Shown here piece after piece: positions 16,106 through 23,717 of a stretch of DNA of 30,822 bases. The position numbers and the translations under genes were made by a program. The stretch is from positions 1 through 30,822 of the forward strand of contig UQWT01000020.1 of assembly GCA_900544815.1 (NCBI GenBank). The letters are read 5' to 3'. Position 1 is the stretch's first letter. Each line of letters starts with the position of its first letter. Below the pieces are notes generated by a model. That model was not told the origin of the DNA. It worked only from the letters and a program-made list of their open reading frames with translations, and ran no database searches. This DNA comes from an uncultured Bacteroidales bacterium. Lineage in GTDB: Bacteria; Bacteroidota; Bacteroidia; Bacteroidales; UBA932.

Positions 16106-16711
16106 ATGACAAGAGTCAGACAGACTGCAACCTATACCATGCAACTCTTTAACCTTTTTAAAAGAAAAGGGTTAGGGCTTAGCATGGATAGTATTGCCTT
16201 TGAACTTGGTATTACCAAGAAGACGCTCTATAATAATTTTGGAAGCAAAGAGGATATGTACTCTGCCGTAACGACCTATTTTTATGACTCTCTTGAGAAA
16301 AAGATAAAACATGAGTTTGAGACAGAGACAAGGACCCTTATGCAGATGTTGCTTATAGCCAAGAATGTAAGCTCTGAGATTAAAAAGCTTGGAGAAAAAT
16401 TCCTTACAGACATTTCAAAAATAGGAGGGGTGTTTCCGCTTCAGAACCATACAGACAGAACCAGTTTCTATTCTGTCCTTATAAAGCAGAATTTGGAAAA
16501 AGGAATGAAAGAGGGGATATACAGGGGCGATATAAACATAGAGGCTGTCACTCTTTTTTATACATCCGTTGTAGAGACATTCTATAAATGGGACGGTGAA
16601 TATAGATTCCTTTTTGAGTATGAAGAATACTTTTACGAACATGTAAAGTATCACCTGTACTCCATAACAAACCTTAACGGCAGGCAGGAACTTGAAAAAC
16701 TTCTTTTGTAA
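16106..16711 (+). CDS. TetR/AcrR-family transcriptional regulator
   Basis: Protein of 201 aa. The N-terminal helix-turn-helix (about residues 22-50: GLSMDSIAFELGITKKTLYN, then NFGSKEDMY) is typical of TetR. The C-terminal ~140 residues are helical, without a recognisable ligand signature, and rich in aromatic residues at the end (FLFEYEEYFYEHVKYHLY). It starts 3 bp after lysA, implying translational coupling. The regulator's target and ligand are unknown. The short divergent promoter region upstream of lysA is the obvious place to look for its operator. Confidence 0.82.
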   Translation: MTRVRQTATYTMQLFNLFKRKGLGLSMDSIAFELGITKKTLYNNFGSKEDMYSAVTTYFYDSLEKKIKHEFETETRTLMQMLLIAKNVSSEIKKLGEKFLTDISKIGGVFPLQNHTDRTSFYSVLIKQNLEKGMKEGIYRGDINIEAVTLFYTSVVETFYKWDGEYRFLFEYEEYFYEHVKYHLYSITNLNGRQELEKLLL

Positions 16712-16772
16712 ACGGGTGGGTTTACAGATACGGAAGGCTTGTTTTTAAAGAAATTGAAGAAATATAACAGAT

Positions 16773-18110
16773 ATGTTTGAAAATTTAATAGATAGATTAG
16801 AGGGCTCTTTCAGACTTCTCAAGGGTGAAGGAAAGATTACAGAGATAAATGTGGCCGAAACCCTCAAAGAGGTTAGAAAAGCTTTGTTGGATGCCGACGT
16901 CAGCTACAAGATAGCAAAAAAATTCTGTGATGATGTAAAAGAGAAAGCATTAGGGCAGAATGTCCTTAAAGCTGTAAAACCGAGCCAGATGATGGTTAAG
17001 ATTGTACACGATGAACTTGCAGCCCTTATGGGAAGCGAAGCATCGGATGTAAATCTTAAAGGAAATCCGGGCATAGTATTGGTATCCGGTCTTCAAGGTT
17101 CCGGTAAAACAACCTTCTCCGGCAAATTGGCATTAAACTGCAAAACCAAACGAGGTCTTAAAGTTATGTTGGTTGCAGGAGACGTTTACCGTCCTGCAGC
17201 TATAGAACAGCTGAAAGTACTTGGTGAACAAGTTGGTGTTTACGTTTATACAGAAGATGGTGTAAAAGATCCTGTAGGAATAGCAAAAAGAGCAATTGAA
17301 TATGCAAAGAAAGAGGGCTATTCACTTGTAATAATAGATACAGCCGGCCGTTTGGCAATAGATGAACAGATGATGGAGGAGATCTCCAACATCAAGAAGG
17401 CTGTAAATCCATCTGAGACACTCTTTGTTGTAGACTCCATGACAGGACAGGATGCGGTTGAGACAGCAAGAGCATTCAACGAGGTATTGGATTTTGATGG
17501 AGTAGTTCTTACAAAGATGGATGGTGACACCCGCGGAGGTGCAGCCCTTTCCATAAAGGCTGTAGTTAATAAACCAATCAAGTTTGTAAGTTCCGGCGAA
17601 AAGATGGAGGCGTTGGATGTGTTCTATCCAAAACGTATTGCAGACCGTATCCTTGGCATGGGAGACGTTGTTTCCCTTGTTGAAAAGGCACAGGAACAGT
17701 TCGATGAAGAGGAGGCAAGAAAACTCCAGAAGAAATTGGTTAAAGACCAGTTTACCTTATGGGATTTCTATCTACAGATCCAGCAGATAAAGAAGATGGG
17801 TAATATAAAGGATCTTGCATCTATGCTTCCGGGAGTAGGCAAAGCGTTGAGGGATGTAGAGATTGACAACAGCGCATTCAAAAGCGTTGAGGCCATAATC
17901 CTCTCAATGACAAAATACGAAAGGGAGAATCCGCAGATTCTTAACGGCTCAAGAAGAAAAAGGATTGCAGACGGAAGCGGTACATCTGTAGTTGAGGTAA
18001 ACAGACTTCTCAAACAGTTTGAGGATACCAGAAAGGTAATGAAGCAGATGGCCGGTGGCGGAGCAATGAAAGCCATGAAGGCAATGAGAGCCATGAAAAA
18101 GAGAAGATAA
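16773..18110 (+). CDS. ffh: Signal recognition particle protein Ffh
   Basis: SRP54 GTPase of 445 aa (usual 430-460). It delivers nascent membrane proteins to FtsY at the membrane together with 4.5S RNA. An N-terminal helical bundle (about 1-90) is followed by the G domain: GLQGSGKTTFSGKLA (P-loop), DVYRPAAIEQL, DTAGRLAID and TKMDGDTRGGA. A Met-rich M domain (about 300-445) ends in QMAGGGAMKAMKAMRAMKKR. FolD starts 20 bp downstream. Confidence 0.96.
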   Translation: MFENLIDRLEGSFRLLKGEGKITEINVAETLKEVRKALLDADVSYKIAKKFCDDVKEKALGQNVLKAVKPSQMMVKIVHDELAALMGSEASDVNLKGNPGIVLVSGLQGSGKTTFSGKLALNCKTKRGLKVMLVAGDVYRPAAIEQLKVLGEQVGVYVYTEDGVKDPVGIAKRAIEYAKKEGYSLVIIDTAGRLAIDEQMMEEISNIKKAVNPSETLFVVDSMTGQDAVETARAFNEVLDFDGVVLTKMDGDTRGGAALSIKAVVNKPIKFVSSGEKMEALDVFYPKRIADRILGMGDVVSLVEKAQEQFDEEEARKLQKKLVKDQFTLWDFYLQIQQIKKMGNIKDLASMLPGVGKALRDVEIDNSAFKSVEAIILSMTKYERENPQILNGSRRKRIADGSGTSVVEVNRLLKQFEDTRKVMKQMAGGGAMKAMKAMRAMKKRR

Positions 18111-18130
18111 CCCCTTAAATTTAATATATA

Positions 18131-19006
18131 ATGACTCAGATTTTAGACGGAAAAGCAACTTCAGACAAAATCAAGGCTCAGATAGCAGAGCAGGTTAAAG
18201 ACATTATTGCAAAAGGGGGCAAACAACCTCACCTTGCAGCAATACTTGTAGGAACAGACGGCGCAAGCCAGACATATGTTGGACATAAAGAGAAAGCATG
18301 CGCCCAGGTAGGCTTCAAATCCACCCTTATAAAGATGGATGCAACCGTTACAGAGCAGGAACTGTTGGACGTTATAGCAAAAATCAATGCAGATAACGAC
18401 ATAGACGGTCTTATCATTCAACTTCCTCTTCCAAAGCATATAGATGAAAACAAGGTACTTAACGCTATATCGCCTGAGAAGGATGTAGATGGCTTTCATC
18501 CGCAGAATGTTGGAAAAATGATGCTCGGTCTTCCAACTTTCCTTCCTGCAACCCCATATGGAATAATGAAACTGTTGGAGGTCTACAACATAGACACAAA
18601 AGGCAAAGAGTGCGTTGTGCTTGGAAGGAGCAACATAGTTGGCCGCCCAATGGCCAATCTACTATCACAGAAGGGTCCGTTCTCAGACTGCACCGTTACC
18701 ATGTGTCACAGCAGAACCAAAGACATTAAGGCTCACACCCTTAAAGCAGACATAATCATTGCCGCAATAGGGAAACCACTCTTCTTAAAGGCAGATATGG
18801 TTAAAGAGGGAGCTGTAGTTATAGATGTAGGTATTACTCGTCTTCCCGACAACACCCGCAAGGCAGGCTATCGTTTGGTGGGAGATGTAGATTACGACAA
18901 CGTAGCCCCAAAATGCTCATGGATAACCCCTGTTCCGGGTGGAGTAGGCCCAATGACCATAGTCTCGCTCTTGGAGAATACCATCAAAGCCTCAATGAGT
19001 AAATAA
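18131..19006 (+). CDS. folD: Bifunctional methylenetetrahydrofolate dehydrogenase/cyclohydrolase
   Basis: Protein of 291 aa (usual 280-300). It interconverts 5,10-methylene-, methenyl- and 10-formyl-tetrahydrofolate with NAD(P). The catalytic segment SQTYVGHKEKACAQVGF contains the active Lys. DGLIIQLPLPKHI and the Rossmann region VVLGRSNIVGRPMANLL follow, then CHSRTKD and the C-terminal PVPGGVGPMTIVSLLENT signature. It follows ffh by 20 bp and is probably in the same transcript, which ends at the hairpin at 19034-19077. Confidence 0.96.
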   Translation: MTQILDGKATSDKIKAQIAEQVKDIIAKGGKQPHLAAILVGTDGASQTYVGHKEKACAQVGFKSTLIKMDATVTEQELLDVIAKINADNDIDGLIIQLPLPKHIDENKVLNAISPEKDVDGFHPQNVGKMMLGLPTFLPATPYGIMKLLEVYNIDTKGKECVVLGRSNIVGRPMANLLSQKGPFSDCTVTMCHSRTKDIKAHTLKADIIIAAIGKPLFLKADMVKEGAVVIDVGITRLPDNTRKAGYRLVGDVDYDNVAPKCSWITPVPGGVGPMTIVSLLENTIKASMSK

Positions 19007-19033
19007 TCTTACAAATAAATAATAAAGTGAAAT

Positions 19034-19077
19034 AAAGTGTGTCTGTAAAGTTGTAATCTCTTTACCTGACACATTTT
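19034..19077 (+). terminator. Terminator after folD
   Basis: Stem TGTGTC-T-GTAAAG with CTTTAC-CT-GACACA (19038-19050 and 19060-19073), closed by a loop of about 9 nt. It is flanked by AAA on the left and a T-rich run TTTTATTTTA on the right. It starts 27 bp after the folD stop. Confidence 0.75.
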
Positions 19078-19148
19078 ATTTTAGTAACCTACAATAAACG
19101 CTGCACATCAGAAAAGTCTAAGTATTCTAATCTAAATAATTCTTTATA

Positions 19149-19170
19149 GAATAGCCAATTGTAGCTATTC
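19149..19170. repeat. 7-bp perfect inverted repeat upstream of the regulator promoter
   Basis: GAATAGC (19149-19155) and GCTATTC (19164-19170) are perfect reverse complements around 8 bp. The end is 14 bp before the 7-2-7 site at 19185. It could be a second regulator-binding site or simply a small hairpin. Confidence 0.4.
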
Positions 19171-19184
19171 GGCGGGTAGCTTAT

Positions 19185-19231
19185 TACCTATAAGTAGTCA
19201 TTGTAAATAGAGGCAAGATATAGTATTTTTG
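19185..19231 (+). promoter_or_regulatory. 7-2-7 operator and -7 box of the hemerythrin/NarL-type operon
   Basis: Site TACCTAT-AA-GTAGTCA (19185-19200) fits the NarL-type heptamer TACYYMT in its left half, inverted around 2 bp. The ATTG (19200-19203) that ends the site takes the place of the -33 element. Exactly 20 bp later comes TATTTTTG (19224-19231), a TAnnTTTG -7 box. Placement over the -33 region suits an activator that contacts RNA polymerase, though a repressor could bind there too. The same layout recurs at 20609 and 21472. Its presence here suggests autoregulation. Confidence 0.65.
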
Positions 19232-19253
19232 CACCGTGCAAACAAGAGTATAA

Positions 19254-19982
19254 GTGGAAACTAACATGCAGAAGGATATGGATAAGAACAAATATATGCT
19301 TTTTTGGGGCACTACAAAGATGGTAGATGTTATTTTGGCCGATTATAGGCTTCTAACACTATTGCCTCGATTTGGTATTAGCTTGGGTTTCTCAGAGAAA
19401 ACAGTTGCTGAAGTATGTGAAAAGGAAGGAGTCAACGAACACTTCTTTTTGATGGTATGCAATATCCATACATTTGACGGTTACTGCCCAGACAGCACAG
19501 AGCTTACAGATGTAGACATTGAGAGCATGTTACAATATCTCAAAAAATCACACGATTACTATCTTTTTAACCGTATCTCATCAATTGAAAAAAAATTGGC
19601 AATAATGTCTGGGCGTTGTACAGGAAATCATCATAAGATTATTAGCAAATTTTTTGCAGAGTACAAACAAGAGGTTGTAAAGCACTTCAAGTATGAGGAA
19701 GAGATTGTGTTCCCAAACATCCATGCACTGATAAAAGGCGAAAAGAGCGATTTCCACATAGTGCAATATGAAGAGAATCATGATAACATTGATGATAAGT
19801 TGAACGACCTGAAAAATATAATCATCAAATACCTGCCAGATGATTGTTCTACAGAAGATAGAAATGACATACTGCTGGATATATTCACATTTGAGGAGGA
19901 TTTAACCAAACACACACGTATTGAAAATAAGATACTTATTCCCTACGTGCGACAAATTGAAAGGAATCATGGGGAAAAGTAA
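19254..19982 (+). CDS. Hemerythrin-domain protein (RIC/ScdA-like), probable sensor
   Basis: Protein of 242 aa. Residues about 25-78 resemble the N-terminal helical domain of RIC/ScdA di-iron proteins but lack their Cys-Cys pair. Residues about 95-235 form a hemerythrin four-helix bundle with a complete candidate di-iron ligand set: H100, H126 or H127, H144 and E148 (HFKYE), H176 (ENHD), H220 and E224 (HTRIE). Such domains bind oxygen, nitric oxide or iron. The gene starts a unit whose second gene, a NarL-type regulator, overlaps it by 14 bp, pointing to a sensor-regulator pair. The GTG at 19254 or the ATG at 19266 could be the start; residue numbers here use the GTG. A role in iron-sulfur repair is the alternative. 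Confidence 0.82.
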   Translation: METNMQKDMDKNKYMLFWGTTKMVDVILADYRLLTLLPRFGISLGFSEKTVAEVCEKEGVNEHFFLMVCNIHTFDGYCPDSTELTDVDIESMLQYLKKSHDYYLFNRISSIEKKLAIMSGRCTGNHHKIISKFFAEYKQEVVKHFKYEEEIVFPNIHALIKGEKSDFHIVQYEENHDNIDDKLNDLKNIIIKYLPDDCSTEDRNDILLDIFTFEEDLTKHTRIENKILIPYVRQIERNHGEK

Positions 19983-20565
19983 ATACAATGTAATCATTAT
20001 AGAGCCTTCTGATATAATTATTCGTGGTCTTAGTTCTTTACTAAATGAAGCAGGACAGTTTCGTGTTGTTAATACCTTTTCAGATCTATCAAAATTTCAA
20101 GAACATAATTCACTAAAGCAAGTTGCGGATATTATTATTATAAATCCTGTATTTGTGTCGTATGGTAAACGAGGTGCGATTCGAACACTTTTTCCAGAAC
20201 TAAAACTTGTGGCACTGCTATATGGTTATGTTGACCGTGAAACGTTGATACAATTTGACGAATCAATAGAGGTTTACGATAAGCCTTCAAAGATTATTCA
20301 TAAATTGGAACAGGTGGCATCAAACGATGATATGGCAAAATCCCCTTCTGATGCAGGCGACCTATCAGATAGAGAAAAAGATATACTTATTGCTGTAGCC
20401 AAAGGGATGATAAACAAAGAGATTGCCGATCTGTATAATATATCTATTCATACAGTAATGGCTCATCGCAAAAACATCTCTCGCAAAACGGGTATCAAGT
20501 CAGTATCCGGGTTTGTAGTCTATGCTTTGCTGAATAATTACATAGAGGTGCACGACGTGTTGTAA
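19969..20565 (+). CDS. NarL/LuxR-type regulator with degenerate receiver domain
   Basis: Protein of 198 aa. Residues 5-115 look like a response-regulator receiver, but key acids are gone. The acidic pair at the end of strand 1 is replaced by IIEPSD, and the phospho-acceptor position reads IIIIN59P instead of Asp. A receiver-like Lys remains (K105 in YDKP). Residues 131-192 are a clear NarL/LuxR helix-turn-helix (LSDREKDILIAVAKGMINKE, then IADLYNISIHTVMAHRKNIS). The ATG at 19969 follows GAAAGGA by 3 bp, an unusually good Shine-Dalgarno here, and overlaps the hemerythrin gene by 14 bp. No histidine kinase is nearby, so control by the hemerythrin protein rather than phosphorylation is inferred. 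NarL-type 7-2-7 sites lie at three promoters in this region. Confidence 0.87.
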   Translation: MGKSKYNVIIIEPSDIIIRGLSSLLNEAGQFRVVNTFSDLSKFQEHNSLKQVADIIIINPVFVSYGKRGAIRTLFPELKLVALLYGYVDRETLIQFDESIEVYDKPSKIIHKLEQVASNDDMAKSPSDAGDLSDREKDILIAVAKGMINKEIADLYNISIHTVMAHRKNISRKTGIKSVSGFVVYALLNNYIEVHDVL

Positions 20566-20593
20566 CCATTTGTAATTAACTTGTTTTAGTTAT
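20563..20593 (+). repeat. 31-bp upstream promoter repeat, copy 1
   Basis: A 31-bp block beginning TAACCATTTG and ending TTTTAGTTAT, identical to 21426-21456. It begins in the stop codon of the regulator gene and sits 15 bp before the 7-2-7 site of the flavodoxin promoter. It contains the inverted pair TAACT-N6-AGTTA and a looser 7-2-7 pattern (TAACCAT-TT-GTAATTA) that may be a second, weaker regulator site. Confidence 0.85.
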
Positions 20594-20608
20594 CTTAAAT
20601 GATAATTA

Positions 20609-20655
20609 TACCCATAATTGGCAATTGATGCTAGTACTTACTCTCCTTACCTTTG
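20609..20655 (+). promoter_or_regulatory. 7-2-7 operator and -7 box of the flavodoxin gene
   Basis: TACCCAT-AA-TTGGCAA (20609-20624) has a perfect NarL-type left heptamer. ATTG ends at 20627, and 20 bp later comes TACCTTTG (20648-20655), a TAnnTTTG -7 box. The geometry is identical to the sites at 19185 and 21472. Confidence 0.7.
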
Positions 20656-20673
20656 CGATAGATTAATTAAAAA

Positions 20674-21189
20674 ATGATTGTCATGAAAAAGATAGGAATT
20701 TTCTATGGTTCTAGTTCAGGAAACACACAAACTATAGCTGAACAAATTGCAAAAAGTCTTGGAGTAGACAAAGAAGATGTTTATGATATTGGAAAAACAT
20801 CAATAGATAAGATAAGCTGTTATGATTGTTTGCTTCTAGGCTCTTCTACTTGGGGTTTTGGTGATATTCAAGATGACTGGGATTTGTCAAAACTTGAAAA
20901 ACTAAATCTAAGGGGCAAAAAAGCAGCTATCTTTGGAACTGGAGACTCTTCTTCTTATCCTGATACTTTTTGTGATGCTATAGGGCAACTTGCCGAGTCT
21001 GTTGAAAAGGCAGGAGCACTGTTGGTTGGTAATAAAGTTGATAGTTCTGATTATTCGTTTGATTCGTCAGTTTCAGAAAATAATGGCTTTTTCTGCGGAT
21101 TAGCTATTGATGAAGTTAATGAGCCGGAGAAGACAGATTCACGTATAACAGAGTGGACCAAGCAGTTGCATCTTGATTTTGAATTGTAA
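20674..21189 (+). CDS. fldA: Flavodoxin
   Basis: Long-chain flavodoxin of 171 aa, an FMN electron carrier that replaces ferredoxin when iron is scarce. The FMN phosphate loop is GSSSGNTQTIAEQIA. The isoalloxazine loops are STWGFGDIQDDWD (Trp) and GTGDSSSYPDTFCDA (Tyr). The family-typical start MKKIGIFYGS begins at the internal ATG 20686, four codons after the first ATG, and may be the true start. It has its own promoter, almost a copy of the hmuR promoter, and a strong terminator about 190 bp downstream. Co-regulation with haem uptake suggests an iron-limitation role, or a reductant for anaerobic haem processing. Confidence 0.93.
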   Translation: MIVMKKIGIFYGSSSGNTQTIAEQIAKSLGVDKEDVYDIGKTSIDKISCYDCLLLGSSTWGFGDIQDDWDLSKLEKLNLRGKKAAIFGTGDSSSYPDTFCDAIGQLAESVEKAGALLVGNKVDSSDYSFDSSVSENNGFFCGLAIDEVNEPEKTDSRITEWTKQLHLDFEL

Positions 21190-21381
21190 CCATGTAAAAG
21201 TTAAAGATTTTTGCACTAATTATATAACTCTTCTGTTAATAGCAATAGATCCATGAATCAGTTTATAGTTGAGGATGATTTTATTCTTAGAACTATGCAA
21301 AACTACAGTATAAAAGAGTAGTGCAAGCGATATTGCATAAAGCGGCAGAATGCAGCATAAATACATCTGTTTTTATTTGAT
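21190..21381 (+). other. Gene-poor spacer between flavodoxin and hmuR promoter
   Basis: No recognisable gene. One 22-codon open frame (ATG 21253, stop 21319-21321) has no promoter or homology I can name and is probably chance. The spacer is AT-rich and ends in the terminator at 21382. Confidence 0.4.
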
Positions 21382-21423
21382 AATAAGTCTATTACTTTAT
21401 ATTGTAATAGACTTATTTTTCTT
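21382..21423 (+). terminator. Terminator between flavodoxin and hmuR
   Basis: A perfect 14-bp stem AATAAGTCTATTAC / GTAATAGACTTATT (21382-21395 and 21404-21417), 8-nt loop, followed by TTTCTT. It separates the flavodoxin transcript from the hmu operon and ends just before the second copy of the 31-bp promoter repeat. Confidence 0.8.
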
Positions 21424-21425
21424 AA

Positions 21426-21456
21426 TAACCATTTGTAATTAACTTGTTTTAGTTAT
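21426..21456 (+). repeat. 31-bp upstream promoter repeat, copy 2
   Basis: Identical to 20563-20593 over 31 bp and again 15 bp before the 7-2-7 site. The two promoter regions therefore align without gaps over 93 bp (20563-20655 with 21426-21518), though only the 31-bp block, the site and the -7 box are conserved. Confidence 0.85.
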
Positions 21457-21471
21457 TATAGTTAGAAATTA

Positions 21472-21518
21472 TACCCACAAGTGGGAATTGCGAGCCTTGT
21501 GAGCTAGGGATAATTTTG
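21472..21518 (+). promoter_or_regulatory. 7-2-7 operator and -7 box of the hmu operon
   Basis: TACCCAC-AA-GTGGGAA (21472-21487) contains a 12-bp dyad, CCCACAAGTGGG apart from its two central bases. ATTG ends at 21490, and 20 bp later comes TAATTTTG (21511-21518). This is the most symmetrical of the three sites and gives a leader of roughly 20 nt before the hmuR ATG. Confidence 0.72.
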
Positions 21519-21544
21519 CAGTCGAAATAATTACTGAAGATATT

Positions 21545-23686
21545 ATGACGATTGCAAAAAAAATACTCTTTCTTTTTCTCTCTTTTGGTACTGTAATAGC
21601 AGGTGCTCAAGAGAAGAGATTTCAAATTACGGGAACCGTAACCGATAGCGTTACAAAGGAGCCATTGGTAGGGGTTTATGTTACAACCGGAAAACTGGGT
21701 GCTCAAACAGATTATAATGGTAAATACACTATTAAAAATGTACCGGCACAAGCAATTACACTCAGTACCATGTATTACTCCGCTTATCCTGTACAAAACA
21801 AGATCTTTTTACTAAAGAATGATACAACAGTCAACTTTTTGCTCACGCAAGAAATTTCTAATCTGGGTGAGGTAGTAGTTACAGGAACACGAACCGAAAA
21901 AAGACTCTCCGAGACTCCGGTACTAACTACTGTTGTTCGTGACAGGGAGATTCAGAAAGCAGGAGCCATTTCCACACTTGAAGCTCTTGAAGACAATATA
22001 CCTGGCATCGTAACGTCGCCTAATGCAATGGGCAATAATCTTCGCATCAAGGGGCTTAACAGCAGATACATACTCTTCTTGGTAGATGGTGAGCGTATGG
22101 TTTCCGAAGGTGCCGGAGGGAATGTAAATCTGAATCAAATTGATGTAAACAGCATTAAACGAATAGAGGTAATCAATGGGGCGGCTTCGGCTCTATATGG
22201 CTCCAATGCTGTGGGCGCAGTAATTAATATCATTACCAAAGAACCTGTACACACGTTTGAAAGTGGAGTTAATGTACAGATAGAGAGCAATAATACGCTA
22301 CGCACAAAATTGAATGCCGGGGCAAACCTTGGTAGGTTCAAAACACGTATCAGTGGATTCCGTCACTCCTCGGATGGTTTTGGTGGCGATGGAAAGGGTC
22401 CTTATGCATCCCGATATACCGATTGGGGAGGTGATCTGAAATTGCGATACAAGCCCGTTGAAAAAGTTGATCTTAACCTAACAGGACGCTATTTTCGTCA
22501 CGAAACATTTAATCCTGAGGGGAGCTTAAATTCAACTCATCCATTAACTCACACACTCTCTGTTGGGCTTAGTGGTGGATACCACACTGCGAGCAATCGC
22601 TACACGATTCGTGCGAGTGTTAATTTTGATAAATATTTTGATACGGAATATCTTGAAAAAATAGGATCCGGTAAAACTAACAACACAGCCTCCTATATCT
22701 CTTCACGTATAATAAATACTCTTCACCCTACCGACAAATGGGAGGTTGTAACCGGATTGGAACAGAATCATGAGGAGAGCTACGCTATTAAAACACTGGG
22801 AACTGTTCCAACTACTAAGAAATTGGACGACTTAAATATGTTTGGACAGGCTCAATGGACACCTCTCAAAGATTTTGATGTGATTGTTGGAGCTCGATAT
22901 ACTTATAACACACAATTCAATTCGGTATTTACTCCTAAACTATCATTGATGTATAAGCTCAATGAGTTTACCTTTCGAGGTGGCGTAGGAACGGCTTTTC
23001 GTGCTCCTAGTATCAAAGAGTTATATTATAATTTTGATCACCAAGGGATGTTTTGGGTGTATGGCAATCCCAATCTAAAAGCAGAAAAAGGGTTATACAA
23101 CACGCTTTCTATTGAATTTACAAAGGGCAGTTTCAATATGTCACTATCCGGTTATTGGAATGATATAAACAGTAAAATCACGCAGTATGATGTGATTAAT
23201 GAGCAGGGACGAAATGAGAAATACTACAAAAATGTGAGCAGTGCAACACTTCGTGGTGCGGATGTCAACATCTTTTACGTGTTATTCAAAGAACTTGTAT
23301 TGAAAGGTAGTTATAGTTATTGTGATGCCCGTGATAATTCAACAGGATTACAACTATCAAGTAATGTGAAACATAGCGGAACGGTATCGGCAACGTGGAA
23401 CGGCAAAATTGCACGCTCTCCATTCTCTCTTCAGTTTGCCGGACGAATGAATTCACCTAAACTTTACCAGCAGATAGTTACAGATAGCAATGGAGAACAA
23501 ACTCGCAAACAATCCGAATCTAAAGCCTATAACATTTGGAAAGCTATCTTAGTAAAACCTTTTCGTATTAATAAACACACCCTTGAACTTACGCTTAAAT
23601 GTGATAACATATTTAATTTCAAAGAGAAGTCTTTCGTAAATCCTGGACGCCAATATCTGTTCGGATTACGCTACTCCTATAAATAA
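21545..23686 (+). CDS. hmuR: TonB-dependent haem receptor HmuR
   Basis: Outer-membrane receptor of 713 aa. Signal peptide (about 1-22), a carboxypeptidase-regulatory-like domain (about 27-105, TGTVTDSVTKEPLVGVYV), a TonB plug (about 115-235, with LRIKGLNSRYILFLVDGERM and YGSNAVGAVINIITKEP) and a beta-barrel ending in an aromatic-rich strand (LFGLRYSYK). The haem-receptor signature is present: FRAP (485-488), a His between the boxes (H499) and NPNL (508-511). It is the first gene of the hmu operon, whereas in Porphyromonas gingivalis hmuY comes first. Regulation is expected from the 7-2-7 site upstream. Confidence 0.93.
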   Translation: MTIAKKILFLFLSFGTVIAGAQEKRFQITGTVTDSVTKEPLVGVYVTTGKLGAQTDYNGKYTIKNVPAQAITLSTMYYSAYPVQNKIFLLKNDTTVNFLLTQEISNLGEVVVTGTRTEKRLSETPVLTTVVRDREIQKAGAISTLEALEDNIPGIVTSPNAMGNNLRIKGLNSRYILFLVDGERMVSEGAGGNVNLNQIDVNSIKRIEVINGAASALYGSNAVGAVINIITKEPVHTFESGVNVQIESNNTLRTKLNAGANLGRFKTRISGFRHSSDGFGGDGKGPYASRYTDWGGDLKLRYKPVEKVDLNLTGRYFRHETFNPEGSLNSTHPLTHTLSVGLSGGYHTASNRYTIRASVNFDKYFDTEYLEKIGSGKTNNTASYISSRIINTLHPTDKWEVVTGLEQNHEESYAIKTLGTVPTTKKLDDLNMFGQAQWTPLKDFDVIVGARYTYNTQFNSVFTPKLSLMYKLNEFTFRGGVGTAFRAPSIKELYYNFDHQGMFWVYGNPNLKAEKGLYNTLSIEFTKGSFNMSLSGYWNDINSKITQYDVINEQGRNEKYYKNVSSATLRGADVNIFYVLFKELVLKGSYSYCDARDNSTGLQLSSNVKHSGTVSATWNGKIARSPFSLQFAGRMNSPKLYQQIVTDSNGEQTRKQSESKAYNIWKAILVKPFRINKHTLELTLKCDNIFNFKEKSFVNPGRQYLFGLRYSYK

Positions 23687-23717
23687 AAATATATAATTAT
23701 TTAAAAACAAAAATAAG

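Noticed and set aside
19921..19968. Upstream TTG start that would add 16 residues to the NarL-type regulator
   Set aside because: The ATG at 19969 has a good Shine-Dalgarno (GAAAGGA) and the normal receiver N-terminus; the extension has no family match.
21253..21321. 22-codon open frame between flavodoxin and hmuR
   Set aside because: Too short, no good promoter or ribosome site, and followed by a terminator belonging to the flavodoxin transcript; kept only as a remark.
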